This document shows positions 8,470 through 16,361 of a stretch of 64,000 nucleotides of DNA, in pieces. Made by a program: the position numbers and the translations under genes. The DNA lies in NCBI GenBank assembly GCA_045576355.1, contig JAZNGG010000047.1:1-64000 (forward strand), in the 5' to 3' direction. Numbering within the stretch: the first letter of the stretch is position 1; each line of letters starts with the position of its first letter. The DNA comes from Liminaster sp045576355 (lineage in GTDB: Bacteria > Bacteroidota > Bacteroidia > Bacteroidales > UBA3663). The notes under the pieces are model-generated. The model was given only the letters and a program-made list of their open reading frames with translations. It searched no databases and was not told where the DNA came from.

Positions 8470-9666
8470 TTAATATTTTTTAGCCAATCCCCCTTCTGCA
8501 GTCTCTTTGTATAGACTAGGGAGATCATGTCCTGTCTCTTTCATGACCTCAATGACTTTGTCAAAGCATATCCGGTGTGTACCGTCGCCATAGCAAGCAT
8601 AACTGCAACAATCCAATGCTCGTGCAGCTGCATACGCATTACGTTCGATGCAAGGTATCTGTACCAAGCCACACACAGGGTCGCAGGTCAATCCTAAATG
8701 GTGTTCTAATCCCATCTCTGCTGCATATTCTATTTGGCTGACCGTTCCTCCATAGATTTGTGCTGCCGCCGCTGCCGCCATAGCGCATGCTACACCGACC
8801 TCTCCCTGACATCCTACCTCTGCACCACTGATAGAAGCATTGGTCTTTACCACTGTGCCGAATAGACCGGCAGTGGCCAGCGCTCTATGGATGCGATGGT
8901 CTGAGAAGTGATGTTGTTTCCAAAGATAGTATAACACACCCGGTAATATGCCACAACTGCCACAGGTCGGTGCAGTTACGATGATGCCTCCGGCAGCATT
9001 CTCTTCAGCTGTGGCTAGTGCATATGCGTAAATTAATCCTTTAGAACGCATGCTCCCTTGATAGCTATGAGCTTTAGTCAGGTATTCACAAGCTTTTCGG
9101 CGCAGTCCTAATCCCCCATGAAGCACCCCTTCGGCATCTAATCCACGTTCGACTGCAGCAACCATTGTTTTCCAAATTTCGTCTAGAAAATCCCAAATCT
9201 CTTTTCCTTCAGCTTGCTCGACATATTCCCAAAAACTATATCCTGTCCGGTGGCACCACTCTTGTATTTGAGAGATGCTTTGCATGTCATACACATCTTG
9301 GTGCTGCATCGGTGTATCTTCTCCTTCAGAGAGCGCTCCCCCTCCGATGCTATATACTATCCAATCTTTTTGCACATTATCATTACAATCCAATGCTTCA
9401 AACTTCATCCCGTTGGGGTGGAAAGGAAGAAATGTTTCCGGATACCAGCAAATTTCTGTCGGAGCGATGGGTGAGAGGACATTGAGTATTGCGACATCTG
9501 TAAGGTGTCCTTTCCCGGTTGCCGCCAGACTGCCATAAAGAGAGACTCTATAGTGAGACGTATTGGGTGTTTTTTCTGCAAAATGTAGGGCAGCTTTGCG
9601 GGGACCCATCGTGTGACTGGAGGAGGGACCTTGTCCAATATTATATAATTCGCGAATTGATTCCAT
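8470..9666 (-). CDS. L-serine dehydratase (iron-sulfur, single chain)
   Basis: 398-residue L-serine ammonia-lyase that converts serine to pyruvate and ammonia. The beta-type domain opens with the GPSSSHTMGP substrate loop at residues 13-22, and the alpha-type domain carries APTCGSCGILPG and a second cysteine cluster CDPVCG, the ligands of the oxygen-sensitive [4Fe-4S] cluster. Both domains lie in one chain, as usual in Bacteroidetes. The start at 9666 is fixed by the loop position and by a well-formed promoter 40-72 bases upstream. Confidence 0.93.
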   Translation of the reverse strand: MESIRELYNIGQGPSSSHTMGPRKAALHFAEKTPNTSHYRVSLYGSLAATGKGHLTDVAILNVLSPIAPTEICWYPETFLPFHPNGMKFEALDCNDNVQKDWIVYSIGGGALSEGEDTPMQHQDVYDMQSISQIQEWCHRTGYSFWEYVEQAEGKEIWDFLDEIWKTMVAAVERGLDAEGVLHGGLGLRRKACEYLTKAHSYQGSMRSKGLIYAYALATAEENAAGGIIVTAPTCGSCGILPGVLYYLWKQHHFSDHRIHRALATAGLFGTVVKTNASISGAEVGCQGEVGVACAMAAAAAAQIYGGTVSQIEYAAEMGLEHHLGLTCDPVCGLVQIPCIERNAYAAARALDCCSYACYGDGTHRICFDKVIEVMKETGHDLPSLYKETAEGGLAKKY

Positions 9667-9706
9667 GCTTTTACTTAGGGTATTAATTGGTTAATTGTTT
9701 TCGGGG

Positions 9707-9738
9707 CGAAGATAATATAAAAAACAACGTTGCGCAAA
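9707..9738 (-). promoter_or_regulatory. Promoter of serine dehydratase
   Basis: On the minus strand, TTTG (9735-9738), a 20-base spacer, then TATCTTCG (9707-9714). This is one base off the TAnnTTTG consensus with ideal spacing, and the start codon lies 40 bases on. Confidence 0.6.
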
Positions 9739-10035
9739 TCTTGGATTGAAAACTTGTAGAAACGTTTGTTTTGAAGAATACTTATCTTTTTATTATCGGT
9801 GTCCTATAAATTTTTAACTGTCCGGAGGAGGTACATGTCGGCTCTCGTCGTAACACGTGTCGAGTCATGCTAATAGATGGATCATTACAAACCGCGTAGC
9901 TGCTTACTGCTGAATAATAAGACAAATATATTAAAAACTAAGGAACGATTTGGGGGTGAAAAGGGAAGGTATATTTGCCGAAAGTGATAAAAATGAGGAA
10001 ATAAAGCGAGAAAACTGAAAAAAAGGAAGTGAAGA

Positions 10036-10067
10036 TTTGCGAGATAAATTTAAAATAAATATCTTTG
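10036..10067 (+). promoter_or_regulatory. Promoter of the rplU-rpmA operon
   Basis: TTTG (10036-10039), 20-base spacer, TATCTTTG (10060-10067): an exact Bacteroidetes sigma-ABfr promoter. The predicted start near 10074 gives a leader of about 80 bases. Confidence 0.8.
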
Positions 10068-10152
10068 CGTGCTGATTCCGAATAGGCTCGGTCAAGTGTA
10101 GTCCAAATTGGAGTGCCGCCTGTCGGAGAAACTTTAAAAGTTTTTTATTTAA

Positions 10153-10470
10153 ATGTACGCAATCGTAGAGATGCAGGGCCAGCAGTTTACTGTAGAGGCC
10201 GGACAGAAAATTTGCGTCCTCCATTTGGCTGGCGCAGAAGAGGGAAAGAGCGTAACTTTTGACAACGTTCTTCTCGTAAACAAAGAGGGTGCCATCGTTG
10301 TAGGTACTCCTGCCGTAGAAGGTGCAAAAGTAGTGTGTGAAATCGTACAGCCCCTTGTTAAGGGCAAGAAGATCAAGGTCTTCCACAAGAAGCGTCGCAA
10401 AGGCTTCGATAAGTTGACCGGTTCTCGTCAGCATTTCACAGAGGTGTTAGTTAAAGAGATTGTTGCATAA
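10153..10470 (+). CDS. rplU: 50S ribosomal protein L21
   Basis: 105 residues, the normal length for bL21. It begins MYAIVEMQGQQF and has the family's VGTP loop and the basic GKKIKVFHKKRRKGFDKLTG RNA-binding segment. It binds 23S rRNA in the large subunit. First gene of the rplU-rpmA pair (27-base gap), preceded by a strong promoter. Confidence 0.98.
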   Translation: MYAIVEMQGQQFTVEAGQKICVLHLAGAEEGKSVTFDNVLLVNKEGAIVVGTPAVEGAKVVCEIVQPLVKGKKIKVFHKKRRKGFDKLTGSRQHFTEVLVKEIVA

Positions 10471-10497
10471 CCTTAATTAAAGAAAGGAAATTACAGC

Positions 10498-10755
10498 ATG
10501 GCACATAAAAAAGGTGTCGGTAGTTCTAAGAACGGCCGTGAGTCACATAGCAAACGACTCGGTGTTAAGAAATTCGGTGGTGAAGTAGTTAAGGCTGGCA
10601 ACATCCTTGTTCGTCAGCGCGGTACTAAGCACAATCCCGGCCTCAATGTAGGCATCGGTAAAGATGACACACTCTATGCTCTTATTGACGGAGTTGTAGT
10701 CTTTACTCGCAAACGTGAGAACAAATCTTACGTTTCCATTCAGCCGCTTTCGTAA
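10498..10755 (+). CDS. rpmA: 50S ribosomal protein L27
   Basis: 85 residues of bL27. The glycine-rich start AHKKGVGSSKNGR reaches toward the peptidyl-transferase centre. It carries no N-terminal leader peptide of the kind cleaved in Firmicutes. The body, with LGVKKFGGE and RQRGTKHNPG, is typical. Co-transcribed with rplU. Confidence 0.98.
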   Translation: MAHKKGVGSSKNGRESHSKRLGVKKFGGEVVKAGNILVRQRGTKHNPGLNVGIGKDDTLYALIDGVVVFTRKRENKSYVSIQPLS

Positions 10756-10775
10756 CCCTTAGGGTTGCGAATTAG

Positions 10776-10872
10776 ATTACGAATTACTATTATGATGGCG
10801 TGTGGCGCGCTTGCCGATAAGTTCGGTAAGATTCTTGTGCTCCCATCTAATCGTGATTCGTAATTCTTTTTT
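10776..10872 (+). terminator. Possible long-stem terminator after rpmA
   Basis: ATTACGAAT (10776-10784) pairs with ATTCGTAAT (10856-10864), with an inner hairpin and a T-rich stretch right after. Overlapping TTAGAT/ATCTAA pairing offers an alternative fold. The loop is unusually long (about 70 bases). Confidence 0.45.
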
Positions 10873-10978
10873 TATATCGGACGCTTTGTAAAAGTGTAAG
10901 TCTTAAGTCTGTCACTTCCTCTTTGGGTCCGGTTTAGGAGAAGAGACAAATTAGAATATACAATATAATATCTAAATC

Positions 10979-12259
10979 ATGCTAACATTAAAATTGATTA
11001 CCGAACAGACCGATCGCGTTATTGCAGGTCTTAATAAAAAGCATTTTAAAGGAGCGCAAGAAGCTATTGATAAAGTGCTTGCTACGGATGCTAAGCGTCG
11101 TGCAGCTCAATTGGAATTGGATAAGAATTTAGCCGAGGTCAATAGTGTCTCAAAAAATATTGGGCTGTTAATGAGAGAGGGGAAAAAAGAGGAAGCAGAA
11201 GCAGCAAAAGTCCGTGTTTCCGAACTCAAGACAGTCAATAAAGAGTTACAAGAGCAGATGGATAAAGCTCAGGAAGAATTGACTCTGTTGCTTTGTTCGA
11301 TCCCGAATATTCCTTATGATGAGGTGCCTGAGGGTGTGGCGGCTGAGGATAATGAGGTCGTAAAAACTGGAAATGAGATTCCTGCGCTTCATGAGGGGGC
11401 AGAGGCTCATTGGGATATTGCCAAACGCCTTAATCTTATCGATTTTGATTTAGGAGTAAAGATAACAGGAGCAGGTTTCCCTGTATATCGTGGTTTGGGT
11501 GCCCGACTCCAGCGCGCGTTAATCAATTTTTTCCTGGATGAAGCTCGTTCAGCCGGCTATGAAGAAATTATGCCTCCTACAGTTGTTAATCAAGCTTCAG
11601 GTTATGGCACAGGACAGTTGCCCGATAAGGAAGGGCAGATGTATCATTGCAATTTGGATGATCTGTATCTTATTCCTACAGCAGAAGTACCTGTGACCAA
11701 CATCTATCGTGATGTAATTATCGAAGAAAAAGATCTCCCCATTAAGAATACTGCCTATACTCAATGTTTCCGTCGTGAAGCAGGTAGTTATGGTAAAGAT
11801 GTGCGTGGCTTGAACCGTTTGCATGAGTTTTCTAAAATTGAGATTGTTCGCATAGATACTCCGGAGCATTCTGCAGAGTCTCATAAGGAGATGTTGGCTC
11901 ATGTTGAAAACTTGGTCAAGAAGTTGGGTCTTCCATATCGCATCTTGCGTTTGTGTGGTGGCGATATGAGCTTTACGGCAGCTGTCTGCTATGATTTTGA
12001 GATTTATTCTGCTGCACAAAATCGCTGGTTGGAGGTTTCTTCTGTTTCAAACTTTGATACCTATCAGGCTAATCGCTTGAAGTGCCGCTATCGTCGTGCG
12101 GACAACAAAAAGATCGAACTTTGTCATACACTTAATGGTTCTGCTCTTGCTCTGCCGCGCATCGTGGCTGGTATCCTTGAAAATTATCAGCAGCCGGATG
12201 GTCGTGTAAAAGTGCCGGAAGTTTTGCTACCATACATGGGTTGCGAATATATTGGATAA
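10979..12259 (+). CDS. serS: Seryl-tRNA synthetase
   Basis: 426-residue class II synthetase that charges tRNA-Ser (and tRNA-Sec where present). The N-terminal coiled-coil arm (about residues 30-105, rich in Lys/Glu/Ala) grips the long variable arm of the tRNA. The catalytic domain shows the TAEVP substrate loop, motif 2 (FRREAGSYGKDVRGLNRLHE) and motif 3 (LNGSALALPRIVAGILE). Length is normal. A hairpin terminator follows. Confidence 0.97.
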   Translation: MLTLKLITEQTDRVIAGLNKKHFKGAQEAIDKVLATDAKRRAAQLELDKNLAEVNSVSKNIGLLMREGKKEEAEAAKVRVSELKTVNKELQEQMDKAQEELTLLLCSIPNIPYDEVPEGVAAEDNEVVKTGNEIPALHEGAEAHWDIAKRLNLIDFDLGVKITGAGFPVYRGLGARLQRALINFFLDEARSAGYEEIMPPTVVNQASGYGTGQLPDKEGQMYHCNLDDLYLIPTAEVPVTNIYRDVIIEEKDLPIKNTAYTQCFRREAGSYGKDVRGLNRLHEFSKIEIVRIDTPEHSAESHKEMLAHVENLVKKLGLPYRILRLCGGDMSFTAAVCYDFEIYSAAQNRWLEVSSVSNFDTYQANRLKCRYRRADNKKIELCHTLNGSALALPRIVAGILENYQQPDGRVKVPEVLLPYMGCEYIG

Positions 12260-12268
12260 ATGTTTATT

Positions 12269-12300
12269 GGGTGTGTCAAAATGTAAGTTTTGATGCACCC
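12269..12300 (+). terminator. Hairpin after serS
   Basis: A 13-bp stem (12269-12281 with 12288-12300, two G-U pairs) with a 6-base loop. Only a short T-containing tail follows, so termination may be partial. Confidence 0.6.
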
Positions 12301-12447
12301 TATTTAGGTCTGTATGGATGTGACCAAGAGCATGATGTTAAGTATCCAGGGAGAGTGTTTGAGTTCGTCTTCCCAACTGAATATCGAGTGTAACGAAGCG
12401 TTGGCACATTATGCAATATCTTATGTTCACTTATTTAAATCTGTATA

Positions 12448-14628
12448 ATGAAAAAGTTTTTAGCTCTATTACTTTTGTTTGTTGTCGTAGGGGGTCTTTC
12501 TATGGCGCAAACCAAAAAGGTTGATGCCTTTCCTGGCGCAGAAGGTGCCGGAAGATATACCACCGGTGGCCGAGGCGGAGTCGTTTATCATGTAACCTCA
12601 TTGGAAGATGATGGGACTAAAAAAGGAACCCTCCGTTATGCGATTAACCAAAAAGGGGCTCGTACGATCGTGTTTGATGTGGGTGGAGTGATTGCCTTAA
12701 AAAGCAGACTTACCATAAAAAATGGAGATTTGACCATTGCAGGTCAGACTGCCCCTGGTGATGGTATTGTGCTTAAGAATTATGGGTTTCAAGTCTCTTG
12801 TAGTAATGTGATTGTACGTTTCATCCGTTGTCGTTTGGGTGATGGTATTTCAACCTGTGAAGACGATGCAGTCACTGCATGTGGTTCCAATGGAGAGTAT
12901 CATGACATTATTTTTGATCATGTTTCAGCCAGCTGGAGTATTGATGAATGCTTCTCCAGTTATGGCATTAAAAACATGACAGTACAGTGGTGTATGATTA
13001 CTGAGAGTCTGTATCATTCCATCCATGGTAAAGGTGCGCATGGTTATGGCGGTATTTGGGGCGGATGTCCTGCCACATTCCATCATAACTTGATCGCTCA
13101 TCATTCATCTCGTACACCGCGCCTTTGCGGTAGCCGTTATAGTAATGATCCTGCAGCAGAGCTGGTCGATATCCGCAATAATGTTTTCTATAACTACGGA
13201 CCTACCAATGGCGGCTATGCCGGAGAGGGAGGCTGTTTTAACTTTATCAATAATGCCTATAAGCCGGGTCCGATGACAGCAACTAAGACCTCTCTGTGTA
13301 ATCGTATTTTCCAGGCTAGTCCTGATGATGGGTCCAATAATCAGCCGAAGGGTGTTTGGGGAATGTTTCACATGAGTGGCAACTGGTTTGATACTTCTTG
13401 CCCGGATCTGTCTGAGTCTGATCGTGCTAAAGGTGAGTCTGTCAATGCTGATAACTGGAGTGGTTTGCATGTTTCTGCGACACCTCCGGGAGGGAAGATT
13501 GCCATTGAGTCCAGTGTCCCATTCGCATGTGCTTCTGTGACCACTCACTCGGCTGAAGATGCTTATTATAAGGTGCTGGAGCATGCCGGATGTTCTTATT
13601 CTCGTGATGTGATTGATACTCGTATTGCCAATGAGGTTGCTTCAGGGACCTATACTTACACCGGAAGTAAGGGCGGTAAATTAGGCCTTATCGATACACC
13701 GAGTGATGTCGAAGGTTATGACATCTATAAAACTACCTCTAAGAGTTCTGATGACAGTAATAATAATGGTATTCCGGACAATAAAGAAGATCTCATTTTT
13801 GGCGGTTTGGTGGATGGCAATGCCTATGATAAATCTGCTGACTATACCAATTTGGAGTTCTATCTCAATGCGTTGGTGACCAAAATGACCAATAGTCAGT
13901 TAGATGGCGGTGTTCCCAGTGTAGATGGTACTTCCGGGTCTGGTACAGATAGCGGAAATGCTTTCATGGCAACAAAGACCGATGGAGGTTATGATTATTT
14001 TTGGTTTAATGAGGCCAATGCTGATCAAGTGAATGCCTGGATCAGTGATGGTGTTATTACACTTAATAATGGGTCATTCAATAAGTCATTCAATAACAGC
14101 AACTCTACTCATACCGGAGCCTTGGCCTTAAAGAGTGGAGGAGGAGAGGTAATCTTTAAGTGTCCTTCTGTCTCTTCATTTGCCCTCTACATGTTCCGTA
14201 CCGGTTCTTTTGCCGGAGAGGTCTATGTAAGTTCTGATGGGGTGGACTTTGGAGAACCTGTTCATACATTTAGTGGATCCAAATATATCATGGAATTAGA
14301 TGTCACTTCGTTTGTGTCATCGGCCAATGAAGTATTTGTCAAGGTGGTCAATACTTCCACCGGATCTTTGAGCATACAAGGGGCAAAGATCTTGTCTTCG
14401 ACTACTTCGGGGATTGAGCAGGGCATGATTGCTGATAATGTCGTTTTCCGTTCAGATAGGATTGTTGCTCCCGGTGCCCGCCATTTGAGAGTATATGGTA
14501 CTAATGGACAATGTGTCGCAGAGAAACTTGGCGATGAGATTTCTCTCGGTGCTTTGCCGCGCGGCATTTATGTAGTTCGAGTGGTGACTGAAGAGGGACG
14601 TGTCATTGTCCGTAAGGTAGTGAAGTAA
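12448..14628 (+). CDS. Secreted PL1-family pectate lyase with type IX-like sorting tail
   Basis: 726 residues. The signal peptide (1-20, ending SMAQ) is followed by a right-handed beta-helix of polysaccharide lyase family 1 (about residues 25-410): FPGAEGAGRYTTGGRGG at the start, then AGQTAPGDGI and repeated VIVRFIRCRLGD / IIFDHVSASWS coils. PL1 enzymes cut polygalacturonate by calcium-dependent beta-elimination. Residues about 490-640 form an extra beta-sandwich-like part. The C terminus (about 650-726), with LPRGIYVVRV and final RKVVK, is a Por/type IX sorting signal, so the enzyme is probably on the cell surface. It heads the pectin region and ends in a perfect terminator. Confidence 0.9.
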   Translation: MKKFLALLLLFVVVGGLSMAQTKKVDAFPGAEGAGRYTTGGRGGVVYHVTSLEDDGTKKGTLRYAINQKGARTIVFDVGGVIALKSRLTIKNGDLTIAGQTAPGDGIVLKNYGFQVSCSNVIVRFIRCRLGDGISTCEDDAVTACGSNGEYHDIIFDHVSASWSIDECFSSYGIKNMTVQWCMITESLYHSIHGKGAHGYGGIWGGCPATFHHNLIAHHSSRTPRLCGSRYSNDPAAELVDIRNNVFYNYGPTNGGYAGEGGCFNFINNAYKPGPMTATKTSLCNRIFQASPDDGSNNQPKGVWGMFHMSGNWFDTSCPDLSESDRAKGESVNADNWSGLHVSATPPGGKIAIESSVPFACASVTTHSAEDAYYKVLEHAGCSYSRDVIDTRIANEVASGTYTYTGSKGGKLGLIDTPSDVEGYDIYKTTSKSSDDSNNNGIPDNKEDLIFGGLVDGNAYDKSADYTNLEFYLNALVTKMTNSQLDGGVPSVDGTSGSGTDSGNAFMATKTDGGYDYFWFNEANADQVNAWISDGVITLNNGSFNKSFNNSNSTHTGALALKSGGGEVIFKCPSVSSFALYMFRTGSFAGEVYVSSDGVDFGEPVHTFSGSKYIMELDVTSFVSSANEVFVKVVNTSTGSLSIQGAKILSSTTSGIEQGMIADNVVFRSDRIVAPGARHLRVYGTNGQCVAEKLGDEISLGALPRGIYVVRVVTEEGRVIVRKVVK

Positions 14629-14668
14629 AACTTATATTATTATTGTAAATATTTTCGTTTATTCTGTA

Positions 14669-14707
14669 AATGCGGTGTGTCGAACTCGATACACCGCATT
14701 GTTTTGT
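14669..14707 (+). terminator. Intrinsic terminator after the pectate lyase
   Basis: A long stem (AATGCGGTGT... with ...ACACCGCATT, 14669-14700) and a short loop, followed by GTTTTGTT. It separates the lyase from the recombinase gene. Confidence 0.85.
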
Positions 14708-14733
14708 TGTGTGTGAGTAAATTATTATATTGG
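14703..14733 (+). promoter_or_regulatory. Possible promoter of the recombinase
   Basis: TTTG (14703-14706), a 19-base spacer, then TATATTGG (14726-14733), one base off TAnnTTTG, 30 bases before the start codon at 14764. Confidence 0.35.
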
Positions 14734-14763
14734 TGTTCATAATCACTTCTTATTAATTAAATT

Positions 14764-15963
14764 ATGGCATCAATTAAAGTAAAATTTCGTCCTTCAGCAG
14801 TGGCGCAAAAAGAAGGAACAATTTATTATCAAGTAATTCAAAACCGCTTAATCCGTCATATAAATACAGATTATCGTTTGTTTGTTTCCGAGTGGAATAA
14901 GGATATTGGAAAAATTATTATTGGAACGTCTGAAAGACAGAGTTATTTGCTTTCTGTCGAGACTCAGATAAAAAGAGATATTATTTGTCTAAGAGATATT
15001 GTCTATCGATTAGAGCATTCTATGCTAGATTTTACCTCTGATGAGATAATTGATCTTTTTGAAAGACGGACTAAAGAATATTCTTTCTTTAAGTTTACTA
15101 ATGATATAATTTTACAAATGCGACAACGAAGAAAAATTCGGACATCCGATAATTATCGCGCTACATTAAATAGTTTCTCTCTTTTCAGGAATGGAAAAGA
15201 TATTTTGTTTTCAGAAATAAATACCGAAATACTTTTGAAGTATGAAGCTTTTTTGAGATATCGGGGAGTGAGTAAAAATAGCAGTTCGTTTTATATGTGT
15301 GTATTTCGAGCCCTTTATAATCGTGCAGTAGATAATGATCTGACGTCACAGCGGTATCCTTTTAAGTATGTTTATACTGGAATAGATAAAACTATCAAAC
15401 GTGCAATCTCCTTGAAAGTAATAAAAACTATCAAAAAAATAGACCTTTCTCATTGTCCGTCATTAGATTTTGCACGAGATATGTTCTTGTTTTCATTTTA
15501 TACGAGGGGAATGTCTTTTATCGATATGGCTTATTTGAAAAAACGAGATTTAAAAAGAGGGACGTTATGTTATAAACGGCGTAAAACCGGACAAGTGTTT
15601 CTTATTAGATGGGAGTCTTGCATGCAGGAGATTCTGGATAAATGGAATAATCCGGAAGAACCATATATGTTGCCAATATTGAATAGTGACACTAAGAATG
15701 AATATTGCTTATATAGACATCGTTTGTCGGAGGTTAATAAAAATTTGAAAGAGGTAGCTCAACTCGTTAATATTTCACTCCCTTTAACGATGTATGTGGC
15801 TCGTCATTCTTGGGCCAATGCAGCTAAAAACATGAAAATACCTCTTTCGGTTATTAGTGAAAGTATGGGGCATGATTCTGAAAAAACAACCAGAATTTAT
15901 CTATCTTCGTTTGACACCAATGTTATAGATGATGCGAATTCGATTATTTTAAATAAACTCTAA
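14764..15963 (+). CDS. Tyrosine recombinase, probable promoter invertase
   Basis: 399 residues of the Bacteroidetes tyrosine-recombinase type: an N-terminal arm-binding part (1-100), a SAM-like core-binding domain (about 105-205) and a C-terminal catalytic domain. Catalytic residues visible are Arg248 (YTRGMS), the Lys in RRKTGQ (near 275), Arg347 (YVARHSW), His370 (GHDSEKTT) and nucleophile Tyr379 (RIYLSSF); the His three before Arg347 is Tyr. The gene is more AT-rich than the SUS genes beside it. No transfer, excision or phage genes accompany it. Its stop lies 62 bases before one arm of an inverted repeat that encloses the susC promoter, so its likely job is local DNA inversion rather than element mobility. 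Confidence 0.88.
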   Translation: MASIKVKFRPSAVAQKEGTIYYQVIQNRLIRHINTDYRLFVSEWNKDIGKIIIGTSERQSYLLSVETQIKRDIICLRDIVYRLEHSMLDFTSDEIIDLFERRTKEYSFFKFTNDIILQMRQRRKIRTSDNYRATLNSFSLFRNGKDILFSEINTEILLKYEAFLRYRGVSKNSSSFYMCVFRALYNRAVDNDLTSQRYPFKYVYTGIDKTIKRAISLKVIKTIKKIDLSHCPSLDFARDMFLFSFYTRGMSFIDMAYLKKRDLKRGTLCYKRRKTGQVFLIRWESCMQEILDKWNNPEEPYMLPILNSDTKNEYCLYRHRLSEVNKNLKEVAQLVNISLPLTMYVARHSWANAAKNMKIPLSVISESMGHDSEKTTRIYLSSFDTNVIDDANSIILNKL

Positions 15964-16014
15964 CTATTTTAGATTATTGGGATTTCCCCTAGTATTTAGT
16001 GTTTGTTTTTCTTT

Positions 16015-16051
16015 CTTATTGGTCCTCTCTTATTAAGAGATGACCAATAAG
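16015..16051 (+). repeat. Long palindrome: left inversion site and possible terminator
   Basis: CTTATTGGTC, one unpaired base, TCTCTTA-T-TAAGAGA, one unpaired base, GACCAATAAG: a 37-base near-perfect palindrome. Its right part (16026-16048) is the left arm of the inverted repeat around the susC promoter. It sits 52 bases behind the recombinase stop and could also end that transcript. Confidence 0.8.
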
Positions 16052-16153
16052 TATTTTCTCCCCTAAAATCAAATAGTTATGAATTTTAAAAAGTGAGAGA
16101 TTTTAAACATACTATGATTTTTTTAAGTTTTTTGTTAATTAGAGGGGATTTTA

Positions 16154-16184
16154 TTTGCATTTATAAATAATATTTTTACCTTTG
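16154..16184 (+). promoter_or_regulatory. susC promoter inside the invertible segment (ON orientation)
   Basis: TTTG (16154-16157), 19-base spacer, TACCTTTG (16177-16184): an exact match. The expected start near 16191 falls at the edge of the right repeat, leaving a leader of about 170 bases that contains a further small inverted repeat (16212-16217 with 16230-16235). Confidence 0.85.
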
Positions 16185-16191
16185 TCCAAAA

Positions 16192-16214
16192 ATTGGTCCT
16201 CTCTTAATAAGAGA
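16192..16214. repeat. Right arm of the inverted repeat
   Basis: ATTGGTC-C-TCTCTTAATAAGAGA. It pairs with 16026-16048 in inverted orientation with one mismatch. Because the left site is a larger palindrome, this arm also matches 16018-16040 in direct orientation. Confidence 0.85.
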
Positions 16215-16361
16215 TAGATATATAATATACTATCTATGAGGAAGATATAAAGCAGAGTATGGATGATTTTCTGATACCTAAAAACGTATTATCTGATACC
16301 AATATGTGCAGTTAATAAATTGAGTTTTTTAGACAATTAAATAACATAAACACAAATCACA

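Larger units (their letters stand above)
9667..10152. other. Divergent intergenic region between serine dehydratase and rplU
   Basis: Contains the two outward promoters listed separately. A stretch near 9850-9870 (GTAACACG...GTCATGC) resembles one decayed unit of the 22-bp repeat found at 27396, but the match is weak. The rplU leader (about 10074-10152) is some 80 bases long and could fold, but I recognise no named leader motif. An open frame antisense to rplU reaches into this spacer and is considered a shadow. Confidence 0.4.
16026..16214. promoter_or_regulatory. Predicted invertible promoter segment (phase switch) upstream of susC
   Basis: A 23-bp inverted repeat (16026-16048 and 16192-16214, 22/23 matches) bounds 143 bp. 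Each arm contains the 15-bp core TCTCTTA-T/A-TAAGAGA, whose single central base is T on the left and A on the right, so the two cores are true reverse complements. The enclosed DNA holds one exact promoter facing right, toward susC at 16362. Flipping would point it left into the 3' end of the recombinase gene. The setting (tyrosine recombinase, short repeats, promoter, SusC/SusD) matches known Bacteroides phase-variable switches. Inversion itself is inferred. Confidence 0.8.

Noticed and set aside
9931..10434. 167-codon open frame antisense to rplU
   Set aside because: It overlaps the strong rplU promoter and gene on the opposite strand and resembles no family.
14764..15963. Integrase of a conjugative or phage element
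   Set aside because: No mobilisation, relaxase, excisionase or phage genes, no tRNA target and no long direct repeats nearby. The adjacent inverted repeat with promoter explains it better.
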